A DNA stretch of 64,000 bases, from assembly GCA_001414485.1 (NCBI GenBank), contig LLEY01000032.1:1-64000 (forward strand), given 5' to 3'. Shown one piece after another: positions 57,095 to 64,000 of the stretch (position 1 is the first letter of the stretch; each line of letters begins with the position of its first letter). The DNA comes from Calycina herbarum (taxonomy: Eukaryota > Ascomycota > Leotiomycetes > Helotiales > Pezizellaceae). Both the position numbers and the translations under genes were made by a program. The notes beneath the pieces were generated by a model. It was not told where the DNA came from and did no database searches. It saw nothing but the letters and a program-made list of their open reading frames with translations.

Positions 57095-58390
57095 GGAGTT
57101 CACGGAAAAGTATCTGTATAATGAAAAAGCAAGATTACGCGGGGAATTTGTACCATACCATTAGATCATGTTGCAGCGTCAATAATGAATGGAAATGAAT
57201 TCGAGACAAAAATATCTTCGACTGTTGAGTGGAGCGTTGGACTCGGCTCATGATAGACATTCTTTTAACTTCGAAGGGCAGTGGAAGCTGGATTGTTAAA
57301 ACTTGAGAACCCAAGGCATTCTCTGGCTTTTATCGTCCCCTGCGAGTCCAGATTCTGTGCTAGACCCGGCAATTGGGGAGTTTCCCATCTTGTCCCACAA
57401 CGACGAGATTCCCCACCAGTTGTGAAACCTGTACTAGGCAACCAATTTGATCTGATTTTGGAACAGATGATAAGATTGTATTATCGAGGTATCAAGTATC
57501 TCGGCAAGGGAAAATAAGCTGTTGGAAAAGCAGCTTACCCCCCACTTGCCCTCACCCGCGCCGTGAGAGTCTGAAGGATCAGAAAATGTAGCCGAAATGC
57601 CCAGAGAAAGACGCCTTCTCACATCTGAAACTCAGCGCCGCTTACATTCCATCTGAGGCTTCAACTTGATAACGATCTTGATAACCAAAAAAAAGCTGGT
57701 TCTCCGGAACGATCTGACCATGAAATGGGTGTCCCTTGTTGCAATCAGATAGATGTTGGAAGTTCGGTTGATAGAAACAGCAACAGAGACAGTAACGCAG
57801 CGAGCGATGCACTGCACAGCTTCGGGGTGGCATACGGGGTAGCAAATAAGGGCCTACGGCACGATACTTGCATGCAGTTGTGTACTGTGGTAAGCTGACA
57901 CTGCCTCGTACACACAGAAGGGAGTAGAAGAATCAACGAAATAGACCCCCCATCCCCATCACCGCGCCCCCTTTTCCCTGTTGGTTTTCCCACTCGCAGT
58001 TCATTCACACTGCACTTCGACACCACCCAACATTTCGTCCGTACTTCATACCTTTTCGAGACCTCAGATTGTTGGTTGGAAGATCCAACGGTTCAGCCTG
58101 GCCTGTTTTTTGCGGAGACACCACCACACCTAGGAAACGGAGCCCTAGCGCCGGCTTCTCAAACACATCAGAACCCACACTTAAAGGGTACTTGTACCGA
58201 AGCAGCCAGCCTTTTCAGACTCGATCCGCTCCAACGCCATCTCAATTCATTAGAAAACGTCTAGAACCACCGCTCAGCTTCACATCTGATTGCTGCAACC
58301 ATATCACAACACTTAGCTCTGAGCATCACAACCACCAGACTTCGCCGAGGCGACGTCCCCGAGTCCACCAGCAACGTTGAAGCTCGCAAG
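57095..58390. other. 1.3 kb intergenic region, IRE1 leader
   Basis: Contains the cct2 3' UTR and the IRE1 promoter and 5' leader. Short upstream frames in the leader (for example 58069-58380) overlap the region just before the IRE1 ATG and could act as upstream ORFs, but none shows homology. Confidence 0.45.
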
Positions 58391-61300
58391 ATGCCGCGAC
58401 GGCGGCCCCCCGGAGATGGTCGCGTCGTGAACAATCTCATTATATTCGCAGCAGCTTTCTTGTTCATACCATGGCTAGTCGATGCTCAGCAGCAGCAGCG
58501 TCAGCGGCAAGAATCACCCCACGAGAGCCTCGAGCAGGAAAAGTCCCTCACGATCGAGGCCACGAAAATAGCACGCCATCTCGAAACTCCTCTGACTCCA
58601 AATCGAAGAAAGAGTACTCTGAGCATTAACAACGACCGACACATCAAAAACGATGCGAGCGCCATCGCAACTTTGGCTCCGGTGAATTCCGCCGTTGCAG
58701 CACCTCCTACAAGACGGCCCAGCACAAGTAGTGCTGGGCTTACCTCGCCGCATACTGCGCGGAGTCTTGAGGACTGGGAAGTAGAAGACTTTGTGCTTCT
58801 GGCGACCGTCGATGGAAAACTACATGCCAGGGATCGAAAGACCGGCAAGGAGAGATGGGAACTATCATATGAGAGACCCATGGTGGAAACAACCTACTAC
58901 CGACGAAATAGGTCTTCAGTTGAGGAAGACTACGAGTCGATACCGATTGACGACTTCCTCTGGATTGTGGAACCCAGTCGAGATGGAAGCATTTATATAT
59001 ATCGACCTGGTGGTCCGAATCCAGGCCTCATCAACACCGGTCTTACCATGAAGAAATTGGTGGAGGAATCGCCATATGGAAATGAAGATCCTCCTATTAT
59101 CTACACAGGAGAGAAGAAAACCGACATGATTACTGTTGACGCACATACTGGGAAGGTCATCAAATACTTTGGCCCCAAAGGATCACAATTCAACGGCGAA
59201 GGCAATTGTATCAACAGAGGCTTCCCCAGCGAGGAGTGTACAAACCCAACTTTGACAATTGGACGTACAGAATACACCGTCGCTATTCAGGCCAGGAAAG
59301 ATGGCCATCAGATTGCCACATTAAGTTTCTTCGAATGGAGTCCAAACACTTATGACCAGGACCTCCAACGTCAATACCACGAAACACCTGATAATAAATA
59401 CATCTACACCAGCCACGATGGTGGTGTGATTGGATTTGATCACGACCGAAGTGATCAAGGCCGGGCAGACGAAGCAGGACGCCTGTTCAAGCATAAATTC
59501 CCGTCACCAGTTGTCCGCGTTTTCGATGTTGCAAGGCCATGGACTTCGGAGAAGAACAACCCTGAATTGATAATTCTTCCCCAGCCAATGCCACCGAGTC
59601 ACGATGACGATGCCGCTGCCCAACATCGTGCAAGCAGTATCTTCCTTAACCATACAGAGGATGGCAGCTGGTACGCCATGTCGGGGAGGTCATATCCTCT
59701 TGCTGTTCAGGGAACACGGCTAGCTCAGTGTATGCAACAGGGCTGGAAGCAACACCGACCTTCCTGGGATATTATGAGTGAACATCAATTGTCCGAAGCA
59801 CTTGTTGGCCTTCACTCGATCGAACACGCCAAGACAGAACCTATGTTGACCATCGCCGCTCCTCCATCCAGTGAAATACAAATTGAGGAGCCACTAGACG
59901 ACAAACTTCCTGCTTTGATAAGCCTACCTAACCTGTCGTACCGATTCCGACAACTGCCTTGGATGGCGGTACACTTTGTACTTGAATTTATCAAAAATCC
60001 TGTACTGATAATTATCTTGACCGGCTTGTTGGTTACCTACCAACAACAAGTCAGAGCCTGGGTAGGTCGTTTGAGTGGAGACAAACGAATTGCCCATTAC
60101 ATCTCGGGCTCCATGGTCCCGGACGAACCGGAGATGATTCGAAATCACAAAGCCCACGAAGAAAAGGTTCCTGACCTACCAGTGGCCGATGTAATCGTCG
60201 AAGTTCCCCACCAAACATCCGAGGAACCAAAGGTTAATGGAGATCTTGTTGCGGATAAGGAACCTCCCGCTACACTGCAGCCAATCCCAGTCATCAAGAC
60301 AGAAGAGTCAAGCCCAGCACCGTCTCCTGAAAAGAAAAAGGGAAAGGCTCACAGAGGTCGCAGAGGCGGAGTGAAGCATAAAAAGGGGAAGAATGCTGCC
60401 CAAGATGGTTCCCAGCAACAAGATGTTTCTCAAGACGGAAATCCTCCCAAGCCAACGCCAACTGTCGAAGATGCTGTCCGAGATGCACAAAAATTGGGCG
60501 AACAAACTAAGCTTGAGCCTGATATCCGCACCATTTCCAACGACCCATCTGAAGTTTCGGGTCCAATTATCCGTATCGGGGCTTTGGAGGTCAACACCGA
60601 GAAGCTTATTGGCACAGGAAGCAACGGCACCATGGTTTTTGAGGGCAATTTTGATGGACGTGATGTCGCAGTCAAAAGGATGTTGATGCAATTCTTCGAC
60701 ATTGCCTCGCAAGAAACCAAGCTCCTAAGAGAAAGTGACGATCACCCAAATGGCAAGCTTTATGAACTCTCTGTTTTAAATCATGATACTAATCTGTCTC
60801 ATAGTCATTCGATATTTTGCCCAACAACAAGCAGCAGGCTTTCTTTATATTGCCCTCGAATTATGTCCAGCCTCCTTGGCTGACGTCGTAGAAAAGCCGA
60901 ACCTTCATCGTGCTCTTGCACAAGGAGGCGAGCAGGACTTGCCGGATGTTTTATATCAAATCACCAACGGTCTTCAACATTTACACAATCTTCGTATTGT
61001 GCATCGCGACTTGAAACCTCAAAATATTTTGGTTGCAATGGGAAAGAATGGCAGACCACGTCTACTTGTTTCCGATTTTGGCTTGTGTAAGAAGCTGGAA
61101 GGGGAACAATCCTCCTTCCGGGCCACCACTGCACACGCTGCCGGAACATCTGGATGGCGTGCACCTGAACTTTTACTCGATGACGATGCAAAAGAAGGCT
61201 CATCCATGGTCGATGCAAGTACTGATGGGGGATCAGGATCCATTCTCGTGAGTTCAGATATGATGCCCAACCGACGAGCGACCCGCGCCATTGATATATT

Positions 61301-61946
61301 TTCTCTTGGATTGGTCTTTTTCTACGTACTCACCAAAGGATCTCACCCATTTGATTGTGGTGACCGATATATGCGAGAAGTGAACATTCGAAAAGCAAAA
61401 TTTGATCTCAGTCGTCTGACCGTTTACGGAGATTATGGCCTGGAGGCTGAAGATCTCATCGGTTCTATGCTTGCTCCCGAGCCCAAGCAACGACCCACAG
61501 CTCGACAGGTCATGGCCCATCCATTTTTCTGGCCACCAAAGAAGCGACTCAATTTCCTATGCGACGTTTCCGATCATTTTGAGAAGGAAAAGCGTGATCC
61601 ACCGACGCCCGCTTTACAAGAACTTGAATACTATGCATCTCAAGTAACTCGCGGTGACTTTCTCAAATATCTCAGCAAGGATTTCGTTGACTCCATGGGA
61701 AAGCAAAGAAAGTATACCGGATCACGACTTTTGGATCTTCTTCGGGCCTTGCGAAATAAGAAGAATCACTACGAGGACATGTCGGATAAATTGAAGAGAG
61801 AAGTAGGACCATTGCCAGATGGATATTTGAGCTACTGGACCATCAAGTTTCCAAACCTGTTGATCAATTGTTGGAATTTGATATATAACTTGGGAGAGGA
61901 TGAGACTGATCGTTTTAAGGAGTATTACTTGCCAACTGGGCTTTGA
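58391..61946 (+). CDS. ire1: Unfolded-protein-response sensor kinase/endoribonuclease IRE1
   Basis: Senses misfolded protein in the ER lumen and splices the HAC1/hacA mRNA. 1167 residues from two exons (58391-60752, 60805-61946). Signal-anchor-like start (NLIIFAAAFLFIPWLVDAQ). The luminal domain begins LEDWEVEDFVLLATVDGKLHARD. One transmembrane helix (FIKNPVLIIILTGLLVTY) lies near residue 540. The basic linker has KKKGKAHRGRRGG. Kinase domain: GTGSNGTMVFEG loop, DVAVKRML lysine, HRDLKPQNIL, SDFGLCKKL, GTSGWRAPE. The C-terminal KEN RNase domain has RLNFLCDVSDHFEKE, LLRALRNKKNHYEDM and YWTIKFPNLL, ending YYLPTGL. The intron in the kinase domain starts GCAAGC rather than GT and ends ATAG; joining there yields DDHPNVIRYFA, which is what the family has. 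No active residue is missing. Confidence 0.95.
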
Positions 61947-62624
61947 GATTGGGATGGCTTTGTAAATAGTACTTTTTGATAGCATTTAGGATATTTTAAC
62001 ACAACTTTTGATTAAACAATCATCTCTCTTCGGTGTATGATGTGAATCTTTCTGTTTATACAAGCTGTCATATTAGACAAATAATACAATAAAGACGATC
62101 CTCTATTGTTCCTGTTCATAAAGAATCTTCACTTAATGATTCTGAAAGATATTGAAAGTCACCAAATTTTCTTGACATGCCCTGCATGAGCACAGGATAT
62201 CTTATTATGGATGACTTTCAGGTACTTAGTCTATTAATTTATATTTAATCAGACAGTTGGAACAATGGGATAATAAAATTAAGCGATGACTTGTGTTCAT
62301 CAGTAAGTGAAAAGTCATTTGCATGGTAAAACATCGGATGGGGTAAAACATTGGAAGGTGCGATGGCGAGGCTTGACGGTTTAGGTAAGGCGTATATTTT
62401 CCATCAGCCTTCTTTCGTCTTCCTAACCAGCCTCATTCCAAACTTCAACAACCAGCAAGTGCCCTAGTCAACCGACTAAGCAACCTTCTTAATACAACCA
62501 ATAACCCCCTTAGGCGTCATAGTACTAACCGAGTATCCATCGAGTCTCTATTCGACCGCGCAATCCTCCTCCCGAGGCCCTTTTCTACACCGGCGCATGC
62601 AGTCTACCAGCAACCGCCTTCACC
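61947..62624. other. Intergenic region, no gene seen
   Basis: IRE1 3' UTR and rpb3 promoter; AT-rich in its first half. No credible frame. Confidence 0.5.
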
Positions 62625-63766
62625 ATGGATTACGACCCGATGACAATGGACACGGAGGCCACGGGGCCCTCTGTCAAGATCACAGACGTAAGTATTGAAG
62701 AGGCATAGTTATATATGCCAGCTCAACTCACGCGCATCATGACAGGCAGGCGCGCATTCCGTCGACTTTGAACTCTCCAACGTCGACCTCGCCTTCGCAA
62801 ATACCATCCGTCGCGTCATAATGGCCGAAGTCCCAACCATGGCAATCGATCTCGTCGAGGTGGAGGCAAATACTTCGGTCCTAGCGGATGAATTCATCTC
62901 GCATCGACTCGGACTCATCCCGTTGAACTCGAAGAATGTGGATGATGTGGTTTACTCACGGGATTGCGATCAGTGCGATAATTATTGCGATCAGTGTAGT
63001 GTTACGCTTACGCTGCATGCGCGGTGTACGGGCGATGAGATTATGAAGGTTTATGCTAGGGATTTGGTGGTGGACTCGCAGCGACCGAATAATTGGGTAG
63101 GAAACCCGGTTATTACGGATCCGGATGGGTTGGGGACTGTGATTGCAAAGTTGAGGAAGGGTCAGGAGTTGAGAATGAAGTGTATTGCGAAGAAGGGGAT
63201 TGCGAAGGAACATGCGAAGTGGGCGCCTGTGTCGGCGGTGGGTTTCGAGTATGATCCTCATAATAAGTTGAAGCATATCGATCTTTGGTTTGAGAAGGAT
63301 GCTGCGACGGAATGGTAGGTTCACCTTTCATTTTTATACTTGTTGCTTTGGCTGATATTTCCCAAGGCCACCAAGCAAATACGCAGCCTGGGAGGACCCT
63401 CCACAAGAAGGCGAAGCATTCGACTACGACGCCGTCCCCGAAAAATTCTACTTCGAAGTCGAGAGCGTAGGAAATCTAGAACCCGACGCAATCATCCAAC
63501 AAGGAATCAAAGTCGTGCAAGAGAAGCTAGCAGCAGTAATTAAGGACTTGACCGAGGGAGCAAATGGTGGAGCAGCAGCAGACTACGATGGTCCCAGAAG
63601 TCCGGATATGAACATTGATACTGGTGCTGCGGCTGGTTGGGACCAAGGAGGATATACCACACCCTTTGGAAATGGAGCTACGGGTGGTAGTGGTTGGGGA
63701 CAAACTGGTGCTGCGACTCCTTATGGTGCGACGCCTTATGGCCAGAATGGTGGTGGATGGAATTAA
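62625..63766 (+). CDS. rpb3: DNA-directed RNA polymerase II subunit RPB3
   Basis: The alpha-like subunit that nucleates Pol II assembly with RPB11. Exons 62625-62687, 62746-63314 and 63367-63766 encode 343 residues. Start [21 protein letters not shown], then [31 protein letters not shown], the RPB3/alpha motif. [14 protein letters not shown] follows. The zinc-binding loop [11 protein letters not shown] is complete (four Cys). [16 protein letters not shown] and [17 protein letters not shown] close the conserved part. The C-terminal extension is Gly/Ala/Thr-rich with repeated ATPYG, common in filamentous fungi. Introns are 58 and 52 bases. Confidence 0.95.
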
Positions 63767-64000
63767 GACGGGGGAACTTGAAATTGGGAAATTGGATGTA
63801 TCATGAAATTTGAGGATGCTCGAGGAGATAAGGGAGGGTACTCACTCAAGGATGAAGCACAAGCAATCTCTTGAAAAAGTATGTTCTCCTGCCCTTCCTT
63901 ACTCAGAGCAGTAAAAGCGAAAACCAAAAACTACAATTTTGCTTGTAATTGTACTTGCATAAGGGGAGAGGGATTCATGGCGTTGGTGGAGAAAAGTCTC
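63767..64000. other. rpb3 3' flank, window end
   Basis: Expected 3' UTR. No frame or structure to report. Confidence 0.4.

Noticed and set aside
1..64000. tRNA, rRNA or snRNA genes
   Set aside because: I looked for box A/B-like and cloverleaf-like sequence by eye and found no convincing case; a covariance search would be decisive.

Overview
The window looks like nuclear DNA of a filamentous ascomycete (Pezizomycotina). Genes carry many 45-60 nt spliceosomal introns with GTAAGT-like donors and CTAAC/CTGAC branch sites. Fungal-only families are present (DUF3425 bZIP, HET domain, Dal5-type transporter), and there are signs of RIP-like decay. Encoded proteins and the mariner-type terminal repeat feel closest to Leotiomycetes/Helotiales, but that placement is an impression from memory, not a search.

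Layout. 0-5 kb: a relic accessory locus, with the 3' end of a Tc1/mariner-like element, a P450 pseudogene cut exactly at the element's TA, a truncated methyltransferase, and an intact P450 paralogue (506 aa over seven exons). 5-11 kb: sorbitol/xylitol dehydrogenase, a short-chain dehydrogenase lacking the catalytic Tyr, a small ankyrin protein with a C9-tract frame problem, and a bZIP/DUF3425 regulator with a 19-bp minisatellite upstream. 12-35.8 kb: conserved genes for Hel2/ZNF598-type ubiquitin ligase, a DEK_C/SWIB nuclear protein, dynamin Vps1, ribokinase, Gid7/WDR26, V-ATPase subunit A, an FAD monooxygenase and a peroxisomal CoA-transferase family III (AMACR-like) enzyme. A 2.7 kb stretch inside this block has no recognisable gene.

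36-51 kb: a degenerating accessory block between two AT-rich islands. It holds GrpB-family, Dal5-like transporter, NtaA/SnaA-type flavin monooxygenase, an unrecognised Ser/Gly-tailed protein, a HET-domain gene and a membrane protein. All six are broken, five of them by an in-frame TAG that sits at a known or likely Trp codon. TGG to TAG is what CpA-to-TpA (RIP-type) mutation of the opposite strand gives.

51-64 kb: a hypothetical protein, then core eukaryotic genes: eIF3b and CCT2 sharing a 319-bp divergent promoter, the unfolded-protein sensor IRE1 with a GC-AG intron, and RNA polymerase II subunit RPB3.

I found no convincing new defence or mobile system, tRNA, rRNA or CRISPR. The most notable signals are the compartment of patterned gene decay between housekeeping genes, the transposon-split P450 locus, and several single-gene oddities (missing catalytic Tyr, GC-AG intron, micro-exon, long palindrome-bearing intron).
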